Shown one piece after another: positions 25,625 through 34,609 of a stretch of 64,000 nt of DNA. Source of the stretch: Streptomyces cirratus (GTDB lineage: Bacteria; Actinomycetota; Actinomycetes; Streptomycetales; Streptomycetaceae). Position 1 is the first letter of the stretch. Each line of letters begins with the position of its first letter. The notes under the pieces were generated by a model. The model saw only the letters and a program-made list of their open reading frames with translations. It had not been told where the DNA came from and ran no database searches. The position numbers and the translations under genes are program-made. The stretch covers positions 1-64,000 of the forward strand of contig NZ_BMVP01000010.1 in assembly GCF_014650775.1 (NCBI RefSeq), read 5' to 3'.

Positions 25625-26760
25625 CGGGCGGCCACCTCCCGGTAGAGCTCCTTCGCGATGATCGTGCGCTGGACCTCGCTGGCCCCCTCGTAGATGCGCG
25701 GTGCACGGACCTCCCTGTACAGGTGTTCCAGCAGGTGGCCCCGCTGGAGGGCGACCGCGCCGTGCAGTTGGACCGCGTGGTCCACCACGTACTGGGCCGT
25801 CTCCGTCGCCAGGAGCTTCGCCATGGCCGCCCGCCTCGGCACCTCCGCGGAGCCGCTGTCGTAGGCGCCTGCGGCCGCGTAGACCAGCAACCGGGCGGCC
25901 TCGGTCCGCGTCGCCATCTCCGCCACCCGGTGCGCCACCGCCTGGAGGTCCGCCAGCACCCCGCCGAAGGCGCCGCGGCCCGCGGTGTGTGCGAGCGTCG
26001 CGTCCAGTGCCGCCCGGGCCATGCCCACGGCGAAGGCTCCGACGCTGGGCCGGAACAGGTTCAGGGTGTCCATCGCGACGCGGAACCCGCGCCCCGGCTC
26101 GCCGAGTACGTCCTCGGGGCCGACCGGGACCCCGTCGAAGGAGAGCGAGCCGATGGGGTGCGGGGACAGCATGTCCAGCGCCTCGCCCGTCAGGCCGGGC
26201 CGGTCCGCCGGGACGAGGAAGGCGGTGATGCCCCCGGCCCCCGGGTTCTCACCCGTGCGGGCGAACACGGTGTAGAAATCCGCCTCCGGGGCGTTGGAGA
26301 TCCACCGCTTCTCCCCGGTGAGCCGCCAGCCCCCGTCCGGGCCGATCCCGCCGTCCCGTTCCGCCGCCAGCGCCAGCGCCGCCGCGTCCGAGCCGGCCCC
26401 CGGCTCGCTGAGCGCGAACGCGGCCACCAGCCGTCCCTCCCGCACCCCCGGCAGCCACCGCTCACGCTGCGCCGCGCTCCCGGCGCGCAGCACCGGGTGC
26501 GCACCCAGCCCTTGGAGGGCCAGCGCAGTCTCGGCCTCCGTGCACCCGTACGCCAGTGACTCCCGCAGCAGGCACAGCTCCAGCGCGCCCGAGACGAACA
26601 CCCGCTCCAGCAGGCCTTCTTCCCCGAGTGCGGCCAGCAGCGGCCGGTTGACCCGGCCCGGCTCGCCCTTCTCGGCCAGCGGTCGCAGCCGCTGCGCCGA
26701 CAGCGCGCGCAGCCGCCCGCACCATTCCTCTTCGTCCACCCCGAGCGCGAATCCGGTCAT
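25621..26760 (-). CDS. Acyl-CoA dehydrogenase
   Basis: A 379-residue FAD enzyme with the classic three-domain pattern. Substrate/FAD motifs FALSEPGAGSDA and TGEKRWISNA are present, and near the C-terminus is RIYEGASEVQRTIIAKEL with the Glu of YEG in the catalytic-base position. The start is the ATG at 26760, divergent from the CoA ligase gene. It is co-transcribed with RidA. In the proposed aryl-CoA pathway it would oxidise a non-aromatic CoA intermediate after ring attack. A generic short/branched-chain role cannot be excluded from sequence alone. Confidence 0.9.
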   Translation of the reverse strand: MTGFALGVDEEEWCGRLRALSAQRLRPLAEKGEPGRVNRPLLAALGEEGLLERVFVSGALELCLLRESLAYGCTEAETALALQGLGAHPVLRAGSAAQRERWLPGVREGRLVAAFALSEPGAGSDAAALALAAERDGGIGPDGGWRLTGEKRWISNAPEADFYTVFARTGENPGAGGITAFLVPADRPGLTGEALDMLSPHPIGSLSFDGVPVGPEDVLGEPGRGFRVAMDTLNLFRPSVGAFAVGMARAALDATLAHTAGRGAFGGVLADLQAVAHRVAEMATRTEAARLLVYAAAGAYDSGSAEVPRRAAMAKLLATETAQYVVDHAVQLHGAVALQRGHLLEHLYREVRAPRIYEGASEVQRTIIAKELYREVAAR

Positions 26761-26789
26761 GCAAACAACCCCGCATCTATCGCGTCCTG

Positions 26790-26817
26790 TTGACTGTCGT
26801 CACCGTCACGATACGCT
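26790..26817 (+). promoter_or_regulatory. Candidate promoter of the CoA ligase operon
   Basis: TTGACT (26790-26795) and TACGCT (26812-26817) with a 16-bp spacer, about 40 nt before the ligase start. The spacer contains repeated GTCAC units (26798-26808) that may be an operator. The -35 box coincides with an apparent upstream TTG start, which argues for the later start codon. Confidence 0.45.
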
Positions 26818-26858
26818 CGTCACGCGACCCGCGACCGTCCCGAGGGGGCGAACCAGCC

Positions 26859-28478
26859 TTGGAGCTCAAGCCTTCCGCGCACGTCGACACCTTTACCCGC
26901 GACCGCCTCCCGCCCGGCGGAACCTGGCCGCGCCTGCTGTTCGACCTTCCCGAGCTGGCCTATCCGGACCGGCTGAACTGCGGGGCCGAGCTGCTGGACG
27001 CCACCATCGACCGGCTCGGGCCGCACCGCCCGGCCTTCCGGGGCTCCGGCGGCGAGGTGTGGTCGTACGGGGAGCTGCGCGAGCGCGTCGACCGGCTCGC
27101 CCACGTGCTCACCGCCGACCTGGGCGTCGTCCCCGGCAACCGGGTGCTGCTGCGGGGGCCGACCAGTCCGTGGCTGGCCGCCTGCTGGCTGGCGGTGATG
27201 AAGGCGGGGGCGGTCGCGGTCACCGTACTGGCCCAGCAGCGCGCGCAGGAGCTGGCCACGGTGTGCGCGATGGCCGAGGTGGGCCACGCCCTGTGCCACG
27301 TGGACGCGCTGGACGACCTGGTGAAGGCCGAGGTGCCGGGCCTGCGGATCACCCCGTACGGCAGCAGGGACGCGGGCGACCTCCTCCACCTCGCCCGAGG
27401 GCACTCGGGGCCGTTCCCGGCGGCCGCCACCTCCGCCGACGACGTGGCCCTGATCGCCTTCACCTCCGGTACCACCGGCCGCCCCAAGGGCTGTATGCAC
27501 TTCCACCGCGACCTGCTCGCCGTGGCCGACACCTTCTCCCGCCACGTGCTGCGCCCCCGCCCCGACGACGTGTTCGCGGGCAGCCCCCCGCTCGGCTTCA
27601 CCTTCGGGCTCGGCGGCCTGGTCGTCTTCCCGCTGCGGGCCGGCGCCTCCTCGCTGCTGCTGGAGCAGGCGGCGCCCCGACGGCTGCTGCCGGCGCTCGC
27701 CGAGCACCGGGTGACGGTCCTGTTCACCGCGCCCACCGCCTACCGGGCGATGCTGGACACCCTGGGCCCGTACGACGCCGGCGCCTACGACCTCGGCGCG
27801 CTGCGCCGCTGCGTCTCGGCGGGCGAGAACCTGCCGGCCGCCACCTGGCAGGCCTGGTACGAGCGCACCGGGCTGCGCATCATCAACGGCATCGGGGCCA
27901 CCGAGCTGCTGCACATCTTCATCTCGGCCGCCGACGAGGACATCCGGCCCGGCACCACCGGGCGGGCGGTGCCGGGCTGGGAGGCCCGCGTCGTCGACCC
28001 GGCGGGCCGGCCCGTGGCGGACGGGGAGCCGGGGCTGCTGGCCGTCCGGGGCCCGGTGGGCTGCCGGTACCTGGCCGACCCGCGGCAGACGGAGTACGTA
28101 CGGGACGGCTGGAACCTGACCGGGGACACGTACGTGCGCGACGCGGACGGCTACTTCCGGTACGTCGCCCGCGCCGACGACATGATCATCTCTTCGGGTT
28201 ACAACATCTCCGGCCCGGAGGTGGAGGAAGCCCTGCTGCGCCACCCGGACGTGGTGGAGGCCGCGGTGATCGGGCGCCCCGACGAACGCCGCGGTCAGGT
28301 CGCCGTGGCGTACACCGTGCCCCGCGAGGGGGTCACACTGACGGAGGAGACGCTGCGGGCCTTCATGCGGACCGAGCTGGCGCCGCACAAGTGCCCGCGC
28401 ACCTTCGTCTTCGTCTCCGCGCTCCCCCGGACGCCCACGGGCAAACTTCAACGCTTCCGGCTGCGCGATCTAGAGTGA
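26859..28478 (+). CDS. Aryl-CoA ligase, probable 2-aminobenzoate-CoA ligase
   Basis: A 539-residue AMP-forming acyl-CoA synthetase. The start is taken as the TTG at 26859 (ribosome site GAGGGGG ten nt upstream), giving the N-terminus ELKPSAHVDTF typical of 2-aminobenzoate/benzoate-CoA ligases. The P-loop TSGTTGRPKG, the motif INGIGATELLHIF and the C-terminal catalytic Lys in PTGKLQRF are intact. It activates an aromatic acid to its CoA thioester in the cytoplasm. The neighbouring fused aminobenzoyl-CoA-type monooxygenase and RidA favour anthranilate over benzoate. It is followed after 4 nt by a PaaX regulator. Confidence 0.87.
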   Translation: MELKPSAHVDTFTRDRLPPGGTWPRLLFDLPELAYPDRLNCGAELLDATIDRLGPHRPAFRGSGGEVWSYGELRERVDRLAHVLTADLGVVPGNRVLLRGPTSPWLAACWLAVMKAGAVAVTVLAQQRAQELATVCAMAEVGHALCHVDALDDLVKAEVPGLRITPYGSRDAGDLLHLARGHSGPFPAAATSADDVALIAFTSGTTGRPKGCMHFHRDLLAVADTFSRHVLRPRPDDVFAGSPPLGFTFGLGGLVVFPLRAGASSLLLEQAAPRRLLPALAEHRVTVLFTAPTAYRAMLDTLGPYDAGAYDLGALRRCVSAGENLPAATWQAWYERTGLRIINGIGATELLHIFISAADEDIRPGTTGRAVPGWEARVVDPAGRPVADGEPGLLAVRGPVGCRYLADPRQTEYVRDGWNLTGDTYVRDADGYFRYVARADDMIISSGYNISGPEVEEALLRHPDVVEAAVIGRPDERRGQVAVAYTVPREGVTLTEETLRAFMRTELAPHKCPRTFVFVSALPRTPTGKLQRFRLRDLE

Positions 28479-28482
28479 ACCC

Positions 28483-29283
28483 GTGGCCGAGCAGCACACC
28501 CCGCGATCCCTGATCGTCACGTTCTACGGTGCCTACGGGCGGGCCTTCGACGGCCCGGTCCCGGTGTCCGCGCTGATCCGCCTGCTGGGCACGGCCGGCG
28601 TCGACGCACCCTCCGTCCGCTCGTCGGTGTCCCGGTTGAAGCGGCGGGGCTTCCTGCTGCCCGCCCGGGCTGCCGACGGGTCTGCCGGGTACGAGCTGTC
28701 CGAGGAGGCCCGGCAACTGCTGGAGGACGGCGACCGGCGGATCTACGGGTCCGCCAGGCTGTCGCAGGAGTGGCTGTTGGCCGTCTTCTCCGTCCCCGAG
28801 CAGGAGCGGCACAAGCGGCACCTGCTGCGCTCCCGGCTGGCCCGGCTGGGCTTCGGCGCGGTGGCGCCGGGGGTCTGGATCGCCCCGGCGCACCTGTACG
28901 AGGAGACCGGCCGCACCATGGAGCGGCTGCACCTGACGCCGTACGTGGAGCTGTTCCGCGGCGCCCACCTCGGTTTCGCGCCGACGGCCGAGGCGGTGGC
29001 CCGCTGGTGGGACCTGACGTCTCTGGCCAAGCAGCACGAGGAGTTCCTCGACCAGCAGGAACCGGAGCTGCGGGCCCTCCAGTCGGGCCCCGGGCCGGCA
29101 CCGGAGCAGGCCTACCGCGGCTACCTGCTGGCCCTGGACAGCTGGCGCCGGCTCCCCTACGCCGACCCGGGGCTGCCGCGCGAGCTGCTGCCCGCGGACT
29201 GGCCGGGCGACCGCGCGGCGGCCGTCTTCGCCGAACTGCACGCCCGGCTGCGTGACATCGGGGCCGCGTTCGTCGAGCCGTAG
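28483..29283 (+). CDS. PaaX family transcriptional regulator
   Basis: A 266-residue protein with the PaaX N-terminal helix-turn-helix (residues about 8-75; APSVRSSVSRLKRRGFL) and the conserved middle and C-terminal regions (GVWIAPAHLYEET; LLALDSWRRLPYADPGLP). PaaX regulators repress aryl-CoA operons and are released by the CoA thioester, here presumably an aminobenzoyl-CoA. It starts with a GTG four nt after the CoA ligase stop and is therefore co-transcribed with the enzyme that makes its likely inducer. Confidence 0.9.
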   Translation: MAEQHTPRSLIVTFYGAYGRAFDGPVPVSALIRLLGTAGVDAPSVRSSVSRLKRRGFLLPARAADGSAGYELSEEARQLLEDGDRRIYGSARLSQEWLLAVFSVPEQERHKRHLLRSRLARLGFGAVAPGVWIAPAHLYEETGRTMERLHLTPYVELFRGAHLGFAPTAEAVARWWDLTSLAKQHEEFLDQQEPELRALQSGPGPAPEQAYRGYLLALDSWRRLPYADPGLPRELLPADWPGDRAAAVFAELHARLRDIGAAFVEP

Positions 29284-29332
29284 CGGCGAAATGGGGTGCG
29301 GGGGCACCGGGCGGCGGACAGGATGGGGCCGC

Positions 29333-30172
29333 ATGACCTGGACCTTCACCACCGACTTCGCCGCTTTCGTGGCCGCCGCGGGCCCGGCCGTCGCCGCTCG
29401 GCCCGTGGAGAACACCTCCCTGCTGACCGCCATGGACGCGCTGGAGCGGCGCGGCCCGACGGCCTACGGGCCGCACACCCCGTTCTTCGGCTGGTGGACC
29501 GGCGCCGACGGGACCGTGTCCGGCGGGCTGCTGTGCACCCCCGTGCGCCCGCTGCTGCTGGGCGCGGTGCCGGCCGGGGCGGTGGAGGCGCTGGGCGCCG
29601 CGCTGGCCGTGGAGCCGCTGCTGGCCGGGGTCGACGCCTTGAACGTCCGCCGCCGGGACGCGGTGGCGCTGGCCGGAGCCTGGGGGAAGCCGTCACGGAT
29701 CGAGGCGGAGGCCCGGCTGTACCGGCTGGCCGGCCTGCTCGCCCCGCACCCCCTGCCGCAGGGGCGGTCCTTGCCCGCGACCGAAACGCACCTCCCGCTG
29801 CTGGTGGAGTGGGTCGACGCGTTCAAGCGCGAGTCCGGCGAGCCCGGGAGCGCCTCCGAGACGACCCTGCGGGACCGGATCTCGTACGGCGGGATGGTGC
29901 TCTGGGAGCATGCGGGCACGCCCGTGTCGATGGCGGGCTTCTTCCGCCCGGTCGGCTCGGTCTCGCGGATCGGCCCCGTTTACACCCCGCCGGAGCTGCG
30001 CGGCCGGGGCTATGCCGCCGGGGTCACGCACGCGGTGAGCGAAGCGACGTACGCGGCCGGAGCCACGGAGGTGCTGCTCTTCGCGGACCTGGCCAACCCC
30101 ACCAGCAACGGCGTCTACCAGCGCCTCGGCTACACCCCGGTGGAGGACCGGGTCGAGCTGGCGGCCGTCTGA
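29333..30172 (+). CDS. GNAT family N-acetyltransferase
   Basis: A 279-residue protein with a C-terminal GNAT fold. The acetyl-CoA loop is VYTPPELRGRGYAAGVTHAVSE, followed by LFADLANPTSNGVYQRLGY. The N-terminal half resembles the degenerate second GNAT-like domain found in many actinobacterial members. It starts 50 nt after PaaX and may be read through from that operon, but its acceptor is unknown and it may be unrelated to the aryl-CoA pathway. No clear terminator was seen in the 72 nt to the converging gene. Confidence 0.88.
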   Translation: MTWTFTTDFAAFVAAAGPAVAARPVENTSLLTAMDALERRGPTAYGPHTPFFGWWTGADGTVSGGLLCTPVRPLLLGAVPAGAVEALGAALAVEPLLAGVDALNVRRRDAVALAGAWGKPSRIEAEARLYRLAGLLAPHPLPQGRSLPATETHLPLLVEWVDAFKRESGEPGSASETTLRDRISYGGMVLWEHAGTPVSMAGFFRPVGSVSRIGPVYTPPELRGRGYAAGVTHAVSEATYAAGATEVLLFADLANPTSNGVYQRLGYTPVEDRVELAAV

Positions 30173-30244
30173 CGCGCCGGACCGCTCGCCGCGCCGGACC
30201 GCTCGCCGCACCGGGCCGCCGCCGCGCGGGCCGCCGGTGCGCCC

Positions 30245-32503
30245 CTATCCGCGCCCGGTCGGCGGTTTGCGGCTGCCCGCCCGGTAGGGGTCCGGCCAGG
30301 GCGCGGCCGGTCCGGTGTAGGACTGGTCGGCGGCCGCGTGCAGGGTCCAGTGGGGGTCGTAGAGGTGCGGGCGGCCCACCGCGCAGAGGTCGGCGCGCCC
30401 GGCCAGCAGCAGGGAGTTCACGTCGTCCCAGGAGGAGATCGCGCCGACGGCGATCACCGGGACGCCGAGGGCGTTGCGGATCCGGTCGGCGTACGGCGTC
30501 TGGTAGGAGCGCCCGTACTCGGGGCTCTCGTCCGCCACCACCTGGCCCGTGGACACGTCGATGGCGTCCGCGCCGTGGGCGGCGAAGGCGGCGGCGATGC
30601 GTTCGGCGTCCTCGGGGGTGGTGCCGCCGGGGGCCCAGTCGGTGGCCGAGAGCCGGACGGTCATGGGGCGGTCCTGCGGCCAGGCCTCGCGGACCGCGTC
30701 GAAGACCTCCAGCGGGAAGCGGAGCCGGTTGTCCAGGGAGCCGCCGTAGGCGTCGGTGCGGTGGTTGGTGAGCGGGGAGAGGAACCCGGACAGCAGGTAG
30801 CCGTGGGCGCAGTGCAGTTCGAGCAGGTCGAAACCGGCGTCGGCGGCCCGGCCGGCGGCCGCGACGAATTCCGCCCGGATCGCGGCCATCTCCGCGGTGC
30901 TGAGGGCGCGCGGGACGGCGGAGACGCCGGGCCGGTACGGCAGCGGCGAGGCGGCCACCACGGGCCAGTTCCCCTCGGGGAGGGGCTCGTCCATGCCCTC
31001 CCACATCACCCGGGTCGAGCCCTTGCGGCCCGAGTGGCCGAGCTGTACGCCGAGCGCGGCTCCGGGCGCGGAGGTGTGGACGAAGTCCGCGATCCGCTTC
31101 CAGGCGGCCGCCTGCTCCGCCGTGTACAGGCCCGCGCAGCCCGGGGTGATGCGGCCTTCGGGGCTCACGCACACCATCTCGGTCATGACGAGTCCTGCGC
31201 CCCCGAGGGCCCGGGAGCCGAGGTGCACCAGGTGGAAGTCGCCCGGCACCCCCTCCCGCGCCGAGTACACGTCCATCGGCGAGACCACGACCCGGTTGCG
31301 CAGGGTCAGTCCACGCAGGGTGAACGGGGTGAACATGGGCGGGGTTCCCCCGTCGTCGGGGCAGCCGAAGTCCCTTTCCACGGACCGGGTGAAGCGGGCG
31401 TCGCGCATCCGCAGGTTGTCGTGGGTCACCCGGCGGCTGCGGGTCAGGAGGTTGAAGGCGAACTGCCGGGCGGGCTGGTCGACGTATCCCGCGATCTCCT
31501 CGAACCAGCGCATGCTGGCGGCCGCCGCGCGCTGGGTGCTGGCCACCGCGGGCCGCCGGGCGGCCTCGTACGCGGCCAGGGCGGCCGGTACGTCGTCCGG
31601 CCGCGCGGCCACGGCTTCGGCGAGCGCGAGGGCGTCCTCCACCGCGAGTTTGGTGCCGGACCCGATGGAGAAGTGCGCGGTGTGCGCGGCGTCCCCGAGC
31701 AGGGCCACGTTCCCGTGCGACCAGCGCTCGTTGACGACGGTACGGAACCGGGTCCAGGCCGACTTGTTGCCGCGCAGGGGCCGCCCCCTCAGGGCCTCGC
31801 CGAAGACCTTGGCGCAGCGGGCCGCCGATTCGTCCTCGTCGCACAGGTCGAGGCCCGCCGCCCGCCACACCTCCTCCCGCATCTCGATGATCACCGTGGA
31901 GGAGTCGGGCGCGTACGGGTAGCCGTGCAGCTGCATGACACCGTGCTCGGTCTCGGCGATCTCGAAGCGGAACGAGTCGAAGGCGAAGTCGGCGGCGAGC
32001 CAGATGTAGCGGCAGCGGCCGGTCGTCACGGTCGGCCGGAAGTGTCCGGCCCCGCTCTCCCGTGTCGCGCTGTGCACCCCGTCCGCCGCGACCACCAGGT
32101 CGTACGAGGCGGCGAGCGCGTGCGCGTCCGGGGCCCCGGTGTGGAAGCGGAGCGTCACCCCGAGGTCCGTGCAGCGCCCGTGCAGGATCTCCAGCAGGCG
32201 GCGCCGCCCCAGGGCGGCGAAGCCGTGGCCGCCGGAGGTCAGCATCCGGCCCCGGTGCACCACGGCCACGTCGTCCCAGCGGGTGAATTCCGCGCTCAGT
32301 GCGGCGTGGACGACGGTGTCGGCGCGCTCGATGCCACCCAGCGTCTCGTCGGAGAGGACCACGCCGAACCCGAAGGTGTCGTCGGGGGCGTTGCGTTCGC
32401 GGACCTCGACGGCGTGTCCCTGCCGGGCCAGCAGCGCGGCGCAGTACAGCCCGCCGGGCCCCCCGCCCACCACGGCCACCCGCAGCTTCGTTCCGAGGGG
32501 CAC
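30245..32503 (-). CDS. Fused FAD monooxygenase / OYE-type reductase (2-aminobenzoyl-CoA or salicylyl-CoA 5-hydroxylase type)
   Basis: A 752-residue two-domain protein. Residues 1 to about 370 form an aromatic-ring flavin monooxygenase (VAVVGGGPGGLYCA; LVVAADGVHS; ALLGDAAHT). From about 390 it continues as an Old Yellow Enzyme domain (FTPFTLRGLTLRNRVVVSPM; ELHCAHGYLLSGFLSP; AVGRPHLYDP). This fusion is the hallmark of 2-aminobenzoyl-CoA monooxygenase/reductase and of proteins annotated salicylyl-CoA 5-hydroxylase. It would hydroxylate and then reduce the ring of the CoA ester in the cytoplasm. The GTG start is 4 nt past the hydratase stop. Substrate choice rests on the neighbouring ligase and RidA. 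Confidence 0.88.
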   Translation of the reverse strand: MPLGTKLRVAVVGGGPGGLYCAALLARQGHAVEVRERNAPDDTFGFGVVLSDETLGGIERADTVVHAALSAEFTRWDDVAVVHRGRMLTSGGHGFAALGRRRLLEILHGRCTDLGVTLRFHTGAPDAHALAASYDLVVAADGVHSATRESGAGHFRPTVTTGRCRYIWLAADFAFDSFRFEIAETEHGVMQLHGYPYAPDSSTVIIEMREEVWRAAGLDLCDEDESAARCAKVFGEALRGRPLRGNKSAWTRFRTVVNERWSHGNVALLGDAAHTAHFSIGSGTKLAVEDALALAEAVAARPDDVPAALAAYEAARRPAVASTQRAAAASMRWFEEIAGYVDQPARQFAFNLLTRSRRVTHDNLRMRDARFTRSVERDFGCPDDGGTPPMFTPFTLRGLTLRNRVVVSPMDVYSAREGVPGDFHLVHLGSRALGGAGLVMTEMVCVSPEGRITPGCAGLYTAEQAAAWKRIADFVHTSAPGAALGVQLGHSGRKGSTRVMWEGMDEPLPEGNWPVVAASPLPYRPGVSAVPRALSTAEMAAIRAEFVAAAGRAADAGFDLLELHCAHGYLLSGFLSPLTNHRTDAYGGSLDNRLRFPLEVFDAVREAWPQDRPMTVRLSATDWAPGGTTPEDAERIAAAFAAHGADAIDVSTGQVVADESPEYGRSYQTPYADRIRNALGVPVIAVGAISSWDDVNSLLLAGRADLCAVGRPHLYDPHWTLHAAADQSYTGPAAPWPDPYRAGSRKPPTGRG

Positions 32504-32507
32504 GGCG

Positions 32508-33335
32508 CTACCTGCCCTTCCACTCCGGCGGCCGCTTCCCGGTGAAGGCGGCGTGGAACTCGGCGTAGTCCGTGCCGTGCATCAGCAGTGCCTGCGTGTT
32601 GGCGTCGAGTTCGACCGAGGCGGCCAGCGGCATGTCCAGCTCGGCGGTGAGCAGCGCCTTGGTCTGCGCGTAGGCGAGGGCGGGTCCGGCGGCCAGGTGC
32701 GCGGCCAGCTCGGCGGCCCGGGTGTGGGCCTTGCCCTCCTCGGTGACCTCGCTGAGCAGGCCGATCCGCTCCGCCTCGGGTGCCCGTACGGGCTCTCCGA
32801 GCATCAGCAGCCGGGTGGCGTGTCCGAGGCCCACGACGCGGGGCAGCAGGTAGGCGGCGCCCATGTCCCCGCCGGAGAGGCCGACCCGGGTGAAGAGGAA
32901 GGCGAAGCGCGCGGTGGGGTCGGCGATGCGGAAGTCGGCGGCGAGCGCGAGGACGGCCCCCGCGCCGGCGGCGACGCCGTGGACGGCGGCGATGACGGGG
33001 AAGGGGCATTCGCGTACGGCCCGGACCACTTGGCCGGTCATCCGGTTGAAGTCGAGGAGCTGGGCGGTGTCCATGGCCAGGGTGGCGCCGATGATCTCGT
33101 CCACGTCCCCGCCGGAGCAGAAGCCGCGTCCCTCGCCGCCCAGGACGAGGGCGCGTACGGAACGCTCGCGGGAGAGTTCGGCGAGCAGATCGCGCAGGTC
33201 GGCGTAGGCGCCGAAGGTGAGCGCGTTCAGCTTCTCGGGCCGGTCGAGGGTGACGGTGGCGACGCCGTCCTGCCGGGTCACCCGGAGGTGGCGCCACCGT
33301 TCGGTCGCTGGGGTGGAACCGATGAAGGGGCTCAC
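32508..33335 (-). CDS. Enoyl-CoA hydratase family protein
   Basis: A 275-residue crotonase-fold protein with oxyanion-hole motifs GFCSGGDV and AAVHGVAAGAGAVLAL. It begins at a GTG with a poor ribosome site and heads the two-gene operon with the fused monooxygenase. Homologues in aryl-CoA clusters hydrate ring-derived enoyl-CoA intermediates or assist ring cleavage. A perfect GTGAC-N4-GTCAC palindrome lies 24 nt before the start and may be the regulator site. Confidence 0.88.
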   Translation of the reverse strand: MSPFIGSTPATERWRHLRVTRQDGVATVTLDRPEKLNALTFGAYADLRDLLAELSRERSVRALVLGGEGRGFCSGGDVDEIIGATLAMDTAQLLDFNRMTGQVVRAVRECPFPVIAAVHGVAAGAGAVLALAADFRIADPTARFAFLFTRVGLSGGDMGAAYLLPRVVGLGHATRLLMLGEPVRAPEAERIGLLSEVTEEGKAHTRAAELAAHLAAGPALAYAQTKALLTAELDMPLAASVELDANTQALLMHGTDYAEFHAAFTGKRPPEWKGR

Positions 33336-33358
33336 GCATCCGACGGTATCACCGACTC

Positions 33359-33372
33359 GTGACTCCCGTCAC
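33359..33372. promoter_or_regulatory. Palindrome upstream of the hydratase-monooxygenase operon
   Basis: GTGAC-TCCC-GTCAC is a perfect 5-bp inverted repeat placed where a repressor would cover the start region. GTCAC units also occur in the ligase promoter at 26798-26808, so a shared PaaX-type site is possible but weakly supported. Confidence 0.3.
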
Positions 33373-33409
33373 AGAAACGCAATGACGTGAGGAGAGAGCG
33401 GCCGGGAGT

Positions 33410-33439
33410 GGGCGGCCGGCCCAGTCGGACCGGCCGCCC
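33410..33439 (-). terminator. Probable terminator of the ornithine carbamoyltransferase gene
   Basis: A perfect 10-bp stem (33410-33419 with 33430-33439) with a 10-nt loop, 20 nt past the stop codon of the gene at 33460-34482. Confidence 0.55.
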
Positions 33440-33459
33440 GCCGAGGGATCCGCGTATGA

Positions 33460-34482
33460 CTATGCGGGCAACTCCGCGCCCGGCGCCGCCAGGGTCGCCA
33501 CGAGGACGGCCTTGATGGTGTGCAGCCGGTTCTCCGCCTCGTCGAAGACGACGGAGTGCGCCGACTCGAACACCTCGTCCGTCACCTCCAGGGATTCCAG
33601 GCCGTGGACGGCGTGGATGTCGCGGGCCACCTGCGTGCCGAGGTCGTGGAAGGCGGGCAGGCAGTGCATGAACTTCACGTCCGGATTGCCGGTCGCCCGC
33701 AGCACGTCCATGGTCACCGTGTACGGGGACAGCACCCGGATCCGCTCGTCCCACACCTCCTTGGGCTCCCCCATGGACACCCAGATGTCGGTGATGACGA
33801 AGTCGGCCTGGGCGACGCCCTCGGCGATCTCCTCGGTGAGGGTGATCCGGGCGCCGCTCGCCTCGGCCAGGGCGCGGGCCGCCGTCACCACCGGTTCGGC
33901 CGGCCAGTACGCCTCGGGCGCGACGATCCGTACGTCCATGCCGAGCAGCGCGCCGGTCACCAGGTAGGAGTTGCCCATGTTGAAGCGCGCGTCGCCGAGG
34001 TAGGCGAAGGCGATCCGCTCCAGCGGCCGGTCCGAGTGCTCCGTCATGGTGAGCACGTCGGCCAGCATCTGGGTGGGGTGCCAGTCGTCGGTGAGGCCGT
34101 TGAAGACGGGCACGCCCGCGTACGCGGCCAGTTCCTCGACGGTGCCCTGGCTGTCACCGCGGTACTCGATCCCGTCGAACATCCGGCCGAGGACGCGGGC
34201 GGTGTCGCGGACCGACTCCTTGTGGCCCATCTGCGAGCCCGTGGGGTCGAGGTAGGTGGTTCGGGCGCCCTGGTCGGCGGCGGCGACCTCGAAGGCGCAA
34301 CGGGTGCGCGTGGAGGTCTTCTCGAAGATGAGCGCGATGTTGCGGCCCTTGAGGTACTGCTGCTCGGTGCCGTTCTTCTTGGCGGCCTTGAGGGCGGCGG
34401 CGAGCTCGATCAGACCGCGGAACTCGGCGGCGGTGAAGTCGAGCTCCTTGAGGAAACTGCGGCCGACGAGGTCGGTGGCCAT
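33460..34482 (-). CDS. arcB: Ornithine carbamoyltransferase (catabolic context)
   Basis: A 340-residue enzyme. The carbamoyl-phosphate motif STRTRCAFE, the segment DDWHPTQMLADVLTM and the ornithine motif MHCLPAFHD are intact. Lying directly downstream of arginine deiminase, it should run in the catabolic direction (citrulline to ornithine plus carbamoyl phosphate) rather than in biosynthesis; no carbamate kinase gene is in the window. It starts at an ATG with GGAG upstream. A 12-bp-arm palindrome at 34526-34541 and a separate promoter region suggest control independent of arcA. Confidence 0.93.
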   Translation of the reverse strand: MATDLVGRSFLKELDFTAAEFRGLIELAAALKAAKKNGTEQQYLKGRNIALIFEKTSTRTRCAFEVAAADQGARTTYLDPTGSQMGHKESVRDTARVLGRMFDGIEYRGDSQGTVEELAAYAGVPVFNGLTDDWHPTQMLADVLTMTEHSDRPLERIAFAYLGDARFNMGNSYLVTGALLGMDVRIVAPEAYWPAEPVVTAARALAEASGARITLTEEIAEGVAQADFVITDIWVSMGEPKEVWDERIRVLSPYTVTMDVLRATGNPDVKFMHCLPAFHDLGTQVARDIHAVHGLESLEVTDEVFESAHSVVFDEAENRLHTIKAVLVATLAAPGAELPA

Positions 34483-34525
34483 GGGGACGCTCCAAGGTGA
34501 CGCTGACAGGGGATGTTGGAAGTCT

Positions 34526-34541
34526 ATACGACCTTTCGTAT
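34526..34541. promoter_or_regulatory. Putative operator upstream of arcB
   Basis: ATACGA-CCTT-TCGTAT is a perfect 6-bp inverted repeat 43 nt before the arcB ATG, within an AT-rich stretch unusual for this genome. It does not look like a classical ARG box or an FNR/ANR site; the binding protein is unknown. Confidence 0.5.
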
Positions 34542-34609
34542 TGATATACAGTCCCCCGTTGCCTTCCCTTCCCGCCGGCTGCCCTCCCTGCGCCTCCCCC
34601 GTGCTTCCT

